64,000 nt of DNA from Nocardia seriolae NBRC 15557 (GTDB lineage Bacteria > Actinomycetota > Actinomycetes > Mycobacteriales > Mycobacteriaceae): positions 56,467 through 120,466 of the forward strand of contig NZ_BJWY01000007.1 in the NCBI RefSeq assembly GCF_007990715.1, read 5' to 3'. This document shows, one piece after another, positions 8,519 through 19,105 of this stretch. The position numbers were made by a program, and so were the translations under genes. The notes below the pieces were generated by a model. It did no database searches. It was given only the letters and a program-made list of their open reading frames with translations, and was not told the origin of the DNA. Position 1 is the first letter of the stretch. Each line of letters begins with the position of its first letter.

Positions 8519-9688
8519 ATGACGCAAGAAGTAGTTGAGCGGGTCGAGGCGCTGCTGCCCACCCTGCGTGAGCGCGCCCAGCAGGCCGAGGATCTGCGCC
8601 AGGTCCCGGAGGAGTCCATCAAGGAACTCGAGGCCGCCGGTTTCTTCAAGCTGCTTCAGCCCAAGCAGTGGGGCGGCTACGCGGCCGACCCGGTCGTCTT
8701 CTACGACACGGTGCGCAAGATCGCCAGCGCCTGCGGGTCGACCGGCTGGGTGGCGGGCATCATCGGCGTCCACAACTGGCACCTGGCGCTGTTCGATCAG
8801 CGGGCGCAGGAAGAGGTCTGGGGCGAGAACACCGACGTCCGGATCTCCTCGTCCTACGCGCCCATGGGCGCGGGCGTGGTGACCGAGGACGGCGAGGGCT
8901 ACACCGTGAACGGTTCCTGGGCTTGGTCCTCGGGCTCGGGCCATGCGGACTGGGTGGTCGTCGGCGGGCCGGTGATCAAGAACGGCAAGCCGGTGGACTT
9001 CGGCTCGTTCCTGATCCCGCGGAGCGAATACAAGATCAACGACGTGTGGCACGTGGTCGGCCTGCGCGGCACCGGCTCCAACACCATCGTGGTCGAGAAT
9101 GTCTTCGTCCCCAGGCACCGTTTCCTCAGCTTCCGTGCCATGAGCGAGCTGAAAGCGCCTGGCCTGGAGCAGAATACCGACCCAGTGTACAAGATGCCTT
9201 GGGGCACTATTCATCCCACCACCATCTCCACCCCGATCGTCGGAATGGCATACGGCGCTTACGAAGCCCACGTCGAGCACCAGGGCAAGCGCGTGCGCGC
9301 GGCCTACGCGGGTGAGAACGCCAAGGACGATCCGTTCGGCAAGGTGCGCATCGCCGAGGCGGCCAGCGACATCGACGCCGCCTGGCGGCAGCTGTCGGGC
9401 AATGTCGCCGACGAGTACGCCTACCTGCTGCGCGGCGAGGACGTGCCCTTCGACGTGCGCGCCCGCGCCCGCCGCGACCAGGTGCGCGCCACCGGCCGCG
9501 CCGTCGCCTCCATTGACAAGCTCTTCGAGGCGTCGGGTGCCACCGCGCTCGCCAACGGCACCCCGCTGCAGCGCTTCTGGCGTGACGCGCACGCCGGTCG
9601 GGTGCACGCGGCCAATGACGCCGAGCGCGCCTACGTCATGTACGGCACCCACGCGTTCGGTCTCCCGATCACCGACACGATGGTGTAA
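8519..9688 (+). CDS. hsaA: 3-HSA hydroxylase, oxygenase subunit
   Basis: HsaA is the FADH2-dependent oxygenase that hydroxylates 3-HSA to the catechol 3,4-DHSA; reduced flavin comes from HsaB, encoded three genes downstream. The 389-residue protein has the acyl-CoA-dehydrogenase fold of group D flavin monooxygenases, with conserved stretches such as SACGSTGWVAGIIGVHNWHL and HVVGLRGTGSNTIVVENVFV, and a C-terminus with WRDAHAGRVHAANDAERAY. Length and sequence fit Mtb Rv3570c. It is first in an operon with hsaD 3 bp downstream. Confidence 0.96.
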   Translation: MTQEVVERVEALLPTLRERAQQAEDLRQVPEESIKELEAAGFFKLLQPKQWGGYAADPVVFYDTVRKIASACGSTGWVAGIIGVHNWHLALFDQRAQEEVWGENTDVRISSSYAPMGAGVVTEDGEGYTVNGSWAWSSGSGHADWVVVGGPVIKNGKPVDFGSFLIPRSEYKINDVWHVVGLRGTGSNTIVVENVFVPRHRFLSFRAMSELKAPGLEQNTDPVYKMPWGTIHPTTISTPIVGMAYGAYEAHVEHQGKRVRAAYAGENAKDDPFGKVRIAEAASDIDAAWRQLSGNVADEYAYLLRGEDVPFDVRARARRDQVRATGRAVASIDKLFEASGATALANGTPLQRFWRDAHAGRVHAANDAERAYVMYGTHAFGLPITDTMV

Positions 9689-11496
<1,808 letters not shown>

Positions 11497-11518
11497 AGCG
11501 AACGGACAGGGGCGGCTC

Positions 11519-12103
11519 ATGACCACCGACGCAGAACCCGTCATCGACGGGCGGCAGTTCCGGAATGTGCTGGGGCAGTTCTGCACCGGCATCACCGTCA
11601 TCACCACCTTCGACGGCGAGGGCGGGGAGCGGGCACCGATCGGCTTCGCCTGCCAGTCCTTCGCCGCCCTGTCCCTCGATCCGCCGCTGGTGCTGTTCTG
11701 CCCCACCAAGGAGTCCCGCTCCTGGGCGGCGATCCAGCGCAACGGCAGCTTCGCCGTGAACATGCTCGCCGAGGAGCAACAGCCGGTGTGCGCCCGCTTC
11801 GGCTCCCGCGAACCCGACAAGTTCGCCGGAATCGACTGGCACACCTCGGAACTGGACCTCCCGGTGCTGGACGGCGCGTTGGCCACGATCCAGTGCACTG
11901 TGGACGACGTGCTCGCCGGCGGCGATCACTACATTGTGATCGGCCGGGTTCAGGCCCTGTCGGAGTCCACCGACTCCGGCAGGCCGCTGCTCTTCTACCG
12001 GGGTCAGTACACGGCCATCGAACCGGAGAAGACGACGCCCGCGCCCTGGCGCGCGGACCTCGAACACTTCCTCACCACCACCACTTTGGATACCTGGTTG
12101 TGA
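11519..12103 (+). CDS. hsaB: 3-HSA hydroxylase, flavin reductase subunit
   Basis: HsaB reduces flavin with NADH for HsaA. The 194-residue protein is a short-chain flavin reductase (split-barrel FMN-binding fold) with the family pattern GVITTFDG..PIGFACQSFAALSLDPPLVLFCPTK and SFAVNML near residues 20-85. It is the last gene of hsaADCB and is followed 28 bp later by a strong hairpin. Confidence 0.94.
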   Translation: MTTDAEPVIDGRQFRNVLGQFCTGITVITTFDGEGGERAPIGFACQSFAALSLDPPLVLFCPTKESRSWAAIQRNGSFAVNMLAEEQQPVCARFGSREPDKFAGIDWHTSELDLPVLDGALATIQCTVDDVLAGGDHYIVIGRVQALSESTDSGRPLLFYRGQYTAIEPEKTTPAPWRADLEHFLTTTTLDTWL

Positions 12104-12131
12104 GGCGGGTTCCTCCAGAACCCTGGCGATA

Positions 12132-12172
12132 GCGAATGACCCCTGTGAAGCTTCTCCACAGGGGTCATTCGC
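12132..12172. terminator. Bidirectional hairpin after hsaB
   Basis: A perfect 16-bp stem (GCGAATGACCCCTGTG and its complement) encloses a 9-nt loop. It sits between convergent hsaB and the araC-type gene, where either transcript would need to end. There is no long T tract, as is common in actinobacteria. Confidence 0.75.
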
Positions 12173-12261
12173 ATATGCGGCCCTTGTTGTCCGAATACTC
12201 GCTCGTCACCTCTGGAAAGCCCGGGGTCAATACCACGGGATGATCCGGCGGCATGGACAAG

Positions 12262-13194
12262 TCAGGCGGCGGCGCGGGCTTGGCGGCGGTATTGCCCTGG
12301 GGCCAGGCCGTATTCGCGTTTGAACGCCTTGCCGAAGGCGAACTCCGAGCTGTAACCCGCTCTGGTGGCTACCTTTTCGATGGCCATGTCGTCCTCACGC
12401 AGCAGGCGGGCGACGGTCGTGAGCCGCCAGCGGGTCAGGTAGGCCAGCGGGGGCTCGCCCACCATCGCGTTGAACTTGCGGGCGAACGCGGCCCGGGACA
12501 GGCCCGCATGGTCCGCCAGCGACTGCACGGTCCAGGCGGCGGCCGGGTCGTCGTGCATGGCCGCCAGCGCCGGGGCGACGGCCGGATCCCGCAGGGCCGC
12601 AGCCCATCCCGCCGCTTCGGACTGCGGCTGATCCTCGACCCAGGCGCGCAGAATGTAGAGCAGCAGCGAATCGATGAGCGCGGGCACGATGCCGTGCGAA
12701 CCGATGCGCGGGTTGTCCAGCTCCGCACCGAGCAGCCCGATCGCGGCGGTCAATTCCGGATGCCTGCCGTGCCGGGCTGGCAGATAGATCACCTCGGGCA
12801 GCTGCCGCAGCAGAGGATGCGGCCGCTGCCCGTCGAGATGGTAGTTCCCGCAGAGCAGGCTGGTGGCCGGGCCGTCCCCGCCGAGCTGCAACACACCCAC
12901 GGGCGGGCGCTGGATGTACTGCTCGAGCCGGGGCACCTCGGGCGGGGTGTCCGGGTGGTCGGCGAGGATGTGACCCGCCCCGTCCCGGACGAACACCACA
13001 TCCCCGGGACCCATGGCGATCGCCTGCGAACTGTCCTCGGTCGGATAGAACCAGCAGGTCCCGTGCAACACCACGTGACATCCCGCACCCACGGTCGACG
13101 GCAACCGCAGCGCCCACGGCGCCCTCCCATCGGTCCGCACCGAATTCGGCACGCCGGTCCGCATGGAGGCCAACGCCTCGCTCAGCACATCCAT
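12262..13194 (-). CDS. AraC-family regulator with cupin domain, paralogue of the 4.1-kb regulator
   Basis: The 310-residue protein has a cupin sensor (about residues 15-190) followed by two AraC helix-turn-helix motifs (about 210-305), ending VATRAGYSSEFAFGKAFKREYGLAPGQYRR. It resembles the regulator at 4083-4997 along its whole length. It follows the quinone oxidoreductase gene by 14 bp, forming a two-gene operon. ATG 13194 is supported by GGGAGAG six bases upstream; an ATG at 13209 overlaps the upstream stop but has no ribosome site. It probably controls the oxidoreductase; the inducer is unknown. Confidence 0.87.
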   Translation of the reverse strand: MDVLSEALASMRTGVPNSVRTDGRAPWALRLPSTVGAGCHVVLHGTCWFYPTEDSSQAIAMGPGDVVFVRDGAGHILADHPDTPPEVPRLEQYIQRPPVGVLQLGGDGPATSLLCGNYHLDGQRPHPLLRQLPEVIYLPARHGRHPELTAAIGLLGAELDNPRIGSHGIVPALIDSLLLYILRAWVEDQPQSEAAGWAAALRDPAVAPALAAMHDDPAAAWTVQSLADHAGLSRAAFARKFNAMVGEPPLAYLTRWRLTTVARLLREDDMAIEKVATRAGYSSEFAFGKAFKREYGLAPGQYRRQARAAA

Positions 13195-13208
13195 CGCCCG
13201 CTCTCCCA

Positions 13209-14135
13209 TCACTCGACGGTCAATACAACCTTGCCGACCGTCCGGCCGGAAGCCACGATCTCGTGCGCCTTCCCCACCTCTTCCAGCGGCAGCGTCTCCG
13301 CGACGGTCGGCCGCAGCTGCCCGGCGTCGACGAGCTCCGCGATCTGCTCCAGCGCCCAATAGTCCGGCTCCACCGACACACCGGCGAACCGACGCCCGGC
13401 CTCCTTCACCGTCTGCTCCAGCTCCGAACTCGGGTGCTCGAGAATCGTCACCAGCACCCCACCGGGCTTCAACACACTCAGCGACCGAGCACCATCGGCG
13501 ACAGAATCGAAGACGATATCGACATCCCGCACCACCTCGGTGAAATCCGTTGCCCGGTAATCGATCACCTCATCGGCACCGAGCCCCTTCACATACTCGT
13601 GCTTCCCCGCACTGGCCAGCGCAATCACGTACGCCCCCTTCGCCTTCGCAATCTGCACCGCCAAATGCCCAACCCCACCCGCAGCCCGGTGAATCAACAC
13701 CCGATCCCCTTCCTTCACCCCGGCCTTGTCGACAAGCCCCTGCCACGCGGTCAACGCCGCCAACGGCAACGCCGCAGCCTCAACATGACTCAGCGACTTC
13801 GGCTTCCGAGCCACCTGCCGCGAGGGCGTAGCCACATACTCCGCGTAACCCGCTGCGGCCCGAGGAAAGAACGGCATCCCGAACACCTCTTCCCCGACCT
13901 CATACCGCGCGCCCGGCCCGACCGCCTCGACCACCCCCGAGATATCCCACCCCACCCCGAACGGCGGCTGCCCCAGCAACGGAAACGCCCCCGACCGCAC
14001 AGCCACATCAACAGGATGGACCGCACTCGCCTTCACCCGCACGAGCACCTCCCCCGACAACAACTCAGGCTTCTCGAGCTCCACAACCTCGAGCACCTCG
14101 GGCCCACCAAAGCTCTCCTGAATGACTGCACGCAT
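13209..14135 (-). CDS. NADP-dependent medium-chain oxidoreductase (quinone oxidoreductase type)
   Basis: The 308-residue protein is a zinc-independent medium-chain dehydrogenase/reductase. It has the N-terminal GroES-like domain (VVEAVGPGARYEVGEEVFG) and a Rossmann domain with HRAAGGVGHLAVQIAKAKGAYV, the nucleotide-binding motif. Such enzymes reduce quinones or enones with NADPH. ATG 14135 has GGGAG nine bases upstream; ATG 14144 is an alternative with the same site almost touching. The coding strand is unusually G-rich near its 5' end (13621-13680 has 8 G and 30 C on the plus strand). Confidence 0.85.
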   Translation of the reverse strand: MRAVIQESFGGPEVLEVVELEKPELLSGEVLVRVKASAVHPVDVAVRSGAFPLLGQPPFGVGWDISGVVEAVGPGARYEVGEEVFGMPFFPRAAAGYAEYVATPSRQVARKPKSLSHVEAAALPLAALTAWQGLVDKAGVKEGDRVLIHRAAGGVGHLAVQIAKAKGAYVIALASAGKHEYVKGLGADEVIDYRATDFTEVVRDVDIVFDSVADGARSLSVLKPGGVLVTILEHPSSELEQTVKEAGRRFAGVSVEPDYWALEQIAELVDAGQLRPTVAETLPLEEVGKAHEIVASGRTVGKVVLTVE

Positions 14136-14301
14136 AGCCTTCATCTCCCTCTGACGCTGTCCCTCGGCTCATCGCTCAAACCGAACACCGACAACGTTAT
14201 GCCCCCAGCAGAAGACTCTGAATACCCCACAGTCTCCAACTTATATCCCAAAGTCTCCCACCCGAGACGTATCCCGCGACGCACTCCCCCGCCCCTCAAA
14301 A

Positions 14302-14367
14302 CAAGATCAGGGAGCTCTCAGCGTGGGAATCTGTCCGATTCACCGCGGTGAGAGCTCCCTGATCTTG
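14302..14367 (-). repeat. 66-bp palindromic repeat, copy 1
   Basis: Perfect 19-bp terminal inverted repeats (CAAGATCAGGGAGCTCTCA) enclose a 28-nt centre. It is in reverse orientation to copies at 20224-20289 and 21207-21272; all three are exactly 66 bp with a shared ATCGGACARAT core. It lies after the 3' end of the MaoC-type gene and before the promoter region of the oxidoreductase gene. The remaining intergenic bases 14136-14301 show only a possible promoter (ATATAAG-like, minus strand). Confidence 0.93.
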
Positions 14368-14380
14368 GAGCTTGGGTGGG

Positions 14381-15241
14381 TCAGGAGTGGGTGAGGACCA
14401 CGTCGGCGAGGATGGGGGCGTCGTCGCGTTCGACGACGGTGACGGCGATGATGAGTTCGCCGTCCTGCTGCCAGATTCGGGAGCGGAGGGTTTCACCCGG
14501 GTACATGACACCGGCGAAGCGGGCGCGGAAACCCTTGACTCGGGACACATCCGAGGACAACACCGTATCCGTCGCGGTCTTCAGGACCAGGCCGTAGGTG
14601 CACAGGCCGTGCAGGATCGGGTTCGGGAAGCCTGCGTTGCGGGCGAATTCGGGGTCCGAGTGCAGGGGGTTGCGGTCGCCACACATGCGGTAGAGCAGGG
14701 CCTGCTGGGGCAGGGTGGGGGTGAGGACCTCGAAATCCGGTGCGCGGTCCGGCAATTCGGTCTTGGTGCTGGGGCCGCGGTCGCCGCCGAAGCCGCCCTC
14801 GCCCTTGGCGAAGATGGAGGAGCGGGCGGTCCACAGGACTTCGCCGTCGGAGCCGACGGCGGTGTCCTCGCGCCAGATGACGGCGTTGGAACCCTTGTCC
14901 CAGATCTCGCTGATGCGACCGGAGACGCTGCCCTTGCCGGAAGCCGGGATCGGCCGGTGCACGATGATCTCCTGGCTGCCGTGCACGACCTTCGCCAGGT
15001 CGATGTCGATGCCGTCGAACTTCACCTTCGGCGGCTCGGTCTCGTGGAAGGACGGCGCGACGGTCGCGAAGGACGGCAGCACGGCGGGGTCGCGGTCGTC
15101 GACGTAGCGCAGTTCGGCCGGGTCGGTCCAGCGGTTACCCGCGCCGAGCGCCAAGTTGTAGGTCTGCACATCGCCGGCGGACCAGCTGAATTCGCGCGCG
15201 GGGATCTTCGCGCCGAGCGCGACATTCAAATCGATGGGCAT
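14381..15241 (-). CDS. MaoC-like steroid enoyl-CoA hydratase (Rv3538-like)
   Basis: The 286-residue protein is a double hot-dog enoyl-CoA hydratase. The C-terminal half has the hydratase-2 motif YRMCGDRNPLHSDPEFA (about residues 183-199), with the catalytic Asp and His, followed by GFPNPILHGLCTYG. Mtb Rv3538, called ChsH3 or hsd4B in different sources, occupies the same place beside kstD and acts in steroid side-chain beta-oxidation. AGGAGAAC precedes the ATG. It is downstream of kstD on the same strand but separated by 270 bp and a hairpin, so it may have its own promoter. Confidence 0.87.
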   Translation of the reverse strand: MPIDLNVALGAKIPAREFSWSAGDVQTYNLALGAGNRWTDPAELRYVDDRDPAVLPSFATVAPSFHETEPPKVKFDGIDIDLAKVVHGSQEIIVHRPIPASGKGSVSGRISEIWDKGSNAVIWREDTAVGSDGEVLWTARSSIFAKGEGGFGGDRGPSTKTELPDRAPDFEVLTPTLPQQALLYRMCGDRNPLHSDPEFARNAGFPNPILHGLCTYGLVLKTATDTVLSSDVSRVKGFRARFAGVMYPGETLRSRIWQQDGELIIAVTVVERDDAPILADVVLTHS

Positions 15242-15444
15242 GAAGGGTTCTCCTCGTCACTCGCATCCGATGCTCCGGCGCGGCTCGCCTCCCCGCAAGC
15301 CGCCGCCCCGCTGACCGGGTTGCGGAAGGTCTGGGTTCCCGGACCCGCCACCGGGAAAGAGCGTTCCGCGGTGACGAATCCGGGCTTTTCAGTTGTGTTT
15401 CCCGCGCCTCGCCGGGATAGAGCGGTACAGCGGGGCATGCGGGT

Positions 15445-15487
15445 GGGTTGGGCGCGGACTCGACGTGACCCGACTCGCGCCCAACCC
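15445..15487 (-). terminator. Candidate terminator after kstD
   Basis: A 12-bp stem, GGGTTGGGCGCG with CGCGCCCAACCC, and a 19-nt loop lie 25 bp beyond the kstD stop. The rest of 15242-15444 is GC-rich and shows nothing else I can support. Confidence 0.55.
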
Positions 15488-15511
15488 GATCCTGAACCGG
15501 GTTGGGACGGT

Positions 15512-17218
15512 TCAGGACGCCTTTTCCGCCGAAACCGGCGCGCTGTTCTTCTTCTTGGCGGCGGCATCGAGCGCGGCCAGATATCCGAAGGTGATCGCGG
15601 GTCCGATGGTCGCGCCGGGCCCGGCGTAGGTGTGGCCCATGACCGGCGAGGAGGTATTGCCCGCCGCGTACAGCCCCTCGATGACGGTCCCGTCCTCGCG
15701 CAGCACGCGCGCGTCGTTGTCGGTGACCAGACCACCCTTGGTGCCCAGGTCGCCCGGCACCATCTTCACCGCGTAGAACGGCCCGACCTCGAGCTTGTTC
15801 AGGCACGGGTTCGGCTTGATGGTCTGGTCGCCGTAGTAGCGGTCGTAGGCGGAGTCACCGCGGTTGTAGTCGAGGTCCTTGCCGGTCGCGGCGAACCCGT
15901 TGAACCGCTCGATGGTGGCGGCCAGCTGGTCCGCGGGCACCCCGATCTTCTCCGCCAATTCGGCCACCGTCGGCGCGACGACGATCAGGTCGTTTTCCAT
16001 CCAGCGGGACGGAATCCGCTGGCCAGGCTGCAATCCGGCGAAGATGTAGCGGGACCGGTAGCGCTGATCGAACACCAGCCAGCACGGCACGTTCTCGCCC
16101 GGACCCTCACCCTGCCCGTATTCGCCGCCGTACATGGTGTGCACTGCCTCGACGTAAGGAGCGGACTCATTACCGAATCGCCGCCCCTGCGTATTGATCA
16201 TGATGGAGCCGGGCAGATTCCGCTCGGCGAGGCAGAACCAGGGCTTGCCCTCGCCGCGGAAGGTGGTCGGCCCCCACCAGGCGTCGTCCATGAACGAGAT
16301 GTCCGCGCCCGCGTCGATGCCCGCCCGGATGCCGTCGCCGGTATTGGCGGCCGCACCGGTGGTCCACTCGGTGGTGATGGGCTCACGCTGGTACTTGTGC
16401 CGCATATCGGCGTTGTGCTCGAACCCGCCGCTGGCCAGGATGACACCGAACTTGGCGTTGAACCGGACGGTCTCGCCGTTCTGCTCGGCGTCCACACCGG
16501 TGACCACGCCGTTCTCGATCACCAGTCCGGTGAGCGGAGTGTTCAGCAGCACCGGCACATTCGCGTCCAGCAAGCCCTTGCGCAGGCCCGCGATAATGGC
16601 CTGGCCCATGCCGACCAGCGCCTTGCCGGTGACCTTGCCCCACGCCCAGCGGGTGCCGACGCGCAGCACGCGCGCGATGCCGACCGGGTGGCGGCGGATC
16701 AGGTTGAGCTTCTTGTAGTCCGCCTGCATGACGACCACGTTCAGCGGAGCCTTGCTGTAGGCGGGCTCCAGGTTGAAGCGCTCGTCACCGAGGACCTTGA
16801 GATTGAACGGCTTGGGCTCGCAGCTGCGTCCATCCGCCTTGCCGCCCGGTGCTTCGGGGTAGTAGTCCGAGTAGCCGGGCACCCAGCACATCTTCAGCGC
16901 GGAGTGGTCGAGCATGTAGTCGAAGGCTTCCGCCCCGCGATCGAGGTAGGTGTCGATCTTCTCCTTCGGCACCACGTCGCCGATGATGCTGTACAGGTAG
17001 GTCCGCGCCTCGTCGAGGTCGTCGCCCTTGCCCGCGGCCTTGAGCACCTTGTTTCCCGGAATCCAGACGCCACCGCCCGAGCGCGCGGTAGAACCGCCGT
17101 AATGAGCGGCCTTTTCGATGAGCACCGTGCGCAGACCGTGGTGCGCAGCGGTGATGGCGGCGGACATACCGGCGGCACCGCTGCCGACCACCACCACGTC
17201 GTAATCCCGATCAGTCAT
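15512..17218 (-). CDS. kstD: 3-ketosteroid delta-1-dehydrogenase
   Basis: KstD uses FAD to introduce the C1-C2 double bond into ring A of 3-ketosteroids, making ADD; with KshA this opens ring B. The 568-residue protein has the N-terminal FAD motif VVVVGSGAAGMSAAITAAHHG, the substrate-domain tyrosine region SDYYPEAPGG, and a C-terminal GLYAAGNTSSPVMGHTYAGP. ATG 17218 gives the usual MTDRDYDVVVVG start; a GTG at 17227 would add three residues. No ribosome site precedes either, and a good -10 lies just upstream, which suggests a leaderless mRNA. Confidence 0.95.
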   Translation of the reverse strand: MTDRDYDVVVVGSGAAGMSAAITAAHHGLRTVLIEKAAHYGGSTARSGGGVWIPGNKVLKAAGKGDDLDEARTYLYSIIGDVVPKEKIDTYLDRGAEAFDYMLDHSALKMCWVPGYSDYYPEAPGGKADGRSCEPKPFNLKVLGDERFNLEPAYSKAPLNVVVMQADYKKLNLIRRHPVGIARVLRVGTRWAWGKVTGKALVGMGQAIIAGLRKGLLDANVPVLLNTPLTGLVIENGVVTGVDAEQNGETVRFNAKFGVILASGGFEHNADMRHKYQREPITTEWTTGAAANTGDGIRAGIDAGADISFMDDAWWGPTTFRGEGKPWFCLAERNLPGSIMINTQGRRFGNESAPYVEAVHTMYGGEYGQGEGPGENVPCWLVFDQRYRSRYIFAGLQPGQRIPSRWMENDLIVVAPTVAELAEKIGVPADQLAATIERFNGFAATGKDLDYNRGDSAYDRYYGDQTIKPNPCLNKLEVGPFYAVKMVPGDLGTKGGLVTDNDARVLREDGTVIEGLYAAGNTSSPVMGHTYAGPGATIGPAITFGYLAALDAAAKKKNSAPVSAEKAS

Positions 17219-17219
17219 G

Positions 17220-17256
17220 TAGAACACGTTATAGAATCAATCCTGGTTTGGTCTAT
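17220..17256 (-). promoter_or_regulatory. kstD promoter with KstR-type operator
   Basis: TAGAACACGTTATA (17220-17233) matches TnnAACnnGTTnnA fully and ends two bases from the kstD ATG. Read on the minus strand, TATAAC forms a -10 with a TAGACC-like -35 about 16 bp further upstream. That would start transcription at or within two bases of the ATG. The operator is seen directly; promoter and start site are inferred. Confidence 0.85.
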
Positions 17257-17297
17257 GTTGGTCTGGCAGATGGGACTGCTGAAGCGATGTTCTTCAC

Positions 17298-17311
17298 AAA
17301 AACTCGTTTCA
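17298..17311 (+). promoter_or_regulatory. KstR-type operator upstream of hsaE
   Basis: AAAAACTCGTTTCA matches the KstR motif except for the first base, the same deviation as in the hsaA site. It lies 60 bp before the hsaE start and 65 bp from the kstD site, so each divergent transcript has its own operator. Confidence 0.65.
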
Positions 17312-17370
17312 ATTTCTAGTCTCGTTACCGGAAGGCCACCGGCCGGTACCCCCGATGGAAGGAACACAGC

Positions 17371-18156
17371 GTGCTGACCGACGCGCTACGCAAGGAACTG
17401 GCCGAGGAGCTCGCGGCGGCGGAGCGGACTCGGGTGCCCATCGATCCGCTGGCCGTGCGGTACCCCGAGATCGACGTGGTCGACGCCTACGAGATCCAGC
17501 TCATCAATATGCGGCAGCGCTTCGACGGCGGTGCCAAGGTGGTCGGCCACAAGGTGGGCCTGTCCTCCAAGGCCATGCAGCAGATGATGGGCGTGGACGA
17601 GCCCGACTACGGGCACCTGCTCGCGGAAATGGAAGTGTTCGAAGACGTTCCGGTCGACACGTCCAAGTACCTGTACCCGCGTGTGGAGGTCGAGGTCGGC
17701 TTCATCCTGGGAGCGGACCTGCCAGGCGAGGACTGCACCGAGGAGGACGTGCGCAAGGCCACCGTCGCGTACGCGCCCTCCATCGAGCTCATCGACACCC
17801 GCATCAAGGACTGGAAGATCGCGCTCTGCGACACCATCGCCGACAACGCGTCCTCGGCCGGTTACGTGCTCGGCAAGCAGCGCGTCTCGCCGGATCAGCT
17901 GGATATCAAGGCAATTGACGCCGTGCTGACCCGCAATGGCGAGGTCATCGCCGAGGGCCGCTCGGACGCCGTGCTGGGCGACCCCACCATCGCGGTGGCG
18001 TGGCTGGCGCGCAAGGTCGCCTCGTTCGGCGTGCGGCTCAAGGCGGGCGACATCGTGCTGCCCGGCTCCTGCACCCGCGCCATCGACGCCCGCCCGGGCG
18101 ACGAGTTCATCGCCGAGTTCGCCGGACTCGGTTCCGTCCATCTGAATTTCGCCTAG
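17371..18156 (+). CDS. hsaE: 2-hydroxyhexa-2,4-dienoate hydratase
   Basis: HsaE hydrates 2-hydroxyhexa-2,4-dienoate, released by HsaD, to 4-hydroxy-2-oxohexanoate. The 261-residue protein belongs to the hydratase/decarboxylase (FAH-like) family: GHKVGLSSKAMQQMMGVDEPDYG (62-84) and the metal-binding PRVEVEVGFIL stretch are typical. The GTG start has AAGGA eight bases upstream. It is first of hsaE-hsaG-hsaF and diverges from kstD, as in Mtb Rv3536c/Rv3537. Confidence 0.95.
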   Translation: MLTDALRKELAEELAAAERTRVPIDPLAVRYPEIDVVDAYEIQLINMRQRFDGGAKVVGHKVGLSSKAMQQMMGVDEPDYGHLLAEMEVFEDVPVDTSKYLYPRVEVEVGFILGADLPGEDCTEEDVRKATVAYAPSIELIDTRIKDWKIALCDTIADNASSAGYVLGKQRVSPDQLDIKAIDAVLTRNGEVIAEGRSDAVLGDPTIAVAWLARKVASFGVRLKAGDIVLPGSCTRAIDARPGDEFIAEFAGLGSVHLNFA

Positions 18157-18184
18157 ACCTGATCGAAACGAGTAGGAGAACCCA

Positions 18185-19093
18185 GTGACTGCAAGCAAAG
18201 TCACCGCCGCGATCGTCGGGTCCGGCAATATCAGCACCGATCTGCTGTACAAGCTGCTGCGTTCGGACAAGATCGAGCCGCGCTGGATGATCGGCATCGA
18301 CCCGGACTCCGAGGGCCTCAAGCGCGCCCGCGGCCTGGGCCTCGAGACCTCCGCCGAGGGCGCGGACTGGCTGCTGGCGCTGCCGGAGAAGCCGGACCTG
18401 CTGTTCGAGGCGACCTCCGCGTACGTGCACCGGGCCTACGCGCCCAAGTACGCCGAGGCGGGCATTCGCGCCATCGACCTCACCCCCGCCGCCGTCGGCC
18501 CGGCCGTGATCCCGCCGGTCAACCTCGACTCGCTGCGCGACGAGATGAACGTCAACATGATCACCTGCGGTGGCCAGGCGACGATTCCCATGGTGCACGC
18601 GGTGTCTCGCGTCGTGCCCGTCGAGTACGCCGAGATCGTGGCGTCGGTGTCCTCCGTGTCCGCCGGTCCCGGTACCCGCGCGAACATCGACGAGTTCACC
18701 AAGACCACCTCCGCGGGCGTGGAGACCATCGGTGGCGCCAAGCGCGGCAAGGCGATCATCATCCTGAACCCGGCCGAGCCGCCGATGATCATGCGCGACA
18801 CCATCTTCTGCGCCATCCCCGAAGACGCCGACCGCGACGCGATCACCGAGTCGGTGCATCGCATGGAGAAGGCCATCCAGCAGTACGTGCCCGGCTACCG
18901 GTTGCTCAACGAGCCGCAGTTCGACGAGCCGTCGCTGGTTTCCGGTGGCATGGCGAAGGTTTCGATCTTCGTCGAGGTCGAGGGCGCGGGCGACTTCCTG
19001 CCGCCGTACTCGGGCAATCTCGACATCATGACCGCGGCCGCCACCCAGGTGGGCAATGTGCTGGCCGACCAGATCATCTCGGCTCGGGTGTAA
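18185..19093 (+). CDS. hsaG: Acylating propionaldehyde/acetaldehyde dehydrogenase
   Basis: HsaG oxidises the aldehyde released by HsaF to its CoA ester (propionyl-CoA in the steroid pathway) using NAD. The 302-residue protein has an N-terminal Rossmann motif [20 protein letters not shown] and the catalytic-cysteine segment [20 protein letters not shown] (about residues 123-142). Enzymes of this family channel the aldehyde directly from the aldolase. The GTG start is preceded by AGGAGAACCC. hsaF follows 12 bp later. Confidence 0.95.
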   Translation: MTASKVTAAIVGSGNISTDLLYKLLRSDKIEPRWMIGIDPDSEGLKRARGLGLETSAEGADWLLALPEKPDLLFEATSAYVHRAYAPKYAEAGIRAIDLTPAAVGPAVIPPVNLDSLRDEMNVNMITCGGQATIPMVHAVSRVVPVEYAEIVASVSSVSAGPGTRANIDEFTKTTSAGVETIGGAKRGKAIIILNPAEPPMIMRDTIFCAIPEDADRDAITESVHRMEKAIQQYVPGYRLLNEPQFDEPSLVSGGMAKVSIFVEVEGAGDFLPPYSGNLDIMTAAATQVGNVLADQIISARV

Positions 19094-19105
19094 GGAGAAC
19101 CGCCA

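Noticed and set aside
8320..8649. 110-residue N-terminal extension of KshA
   Set aside because: It would overlap the hsaA 5' region and the KstR operators and lacks KshA similarity; the ATG after AGGAGG is preferred.
14372..17377. 1001-codon open frame on the plus strand opposite chsH3 and kstD
   Set aside because: It is the GC-rich shadow of the two genes on the minus strand, which have clear family motifs; its own translation shows no recognisable domain and biased Gly/Val/His composition.
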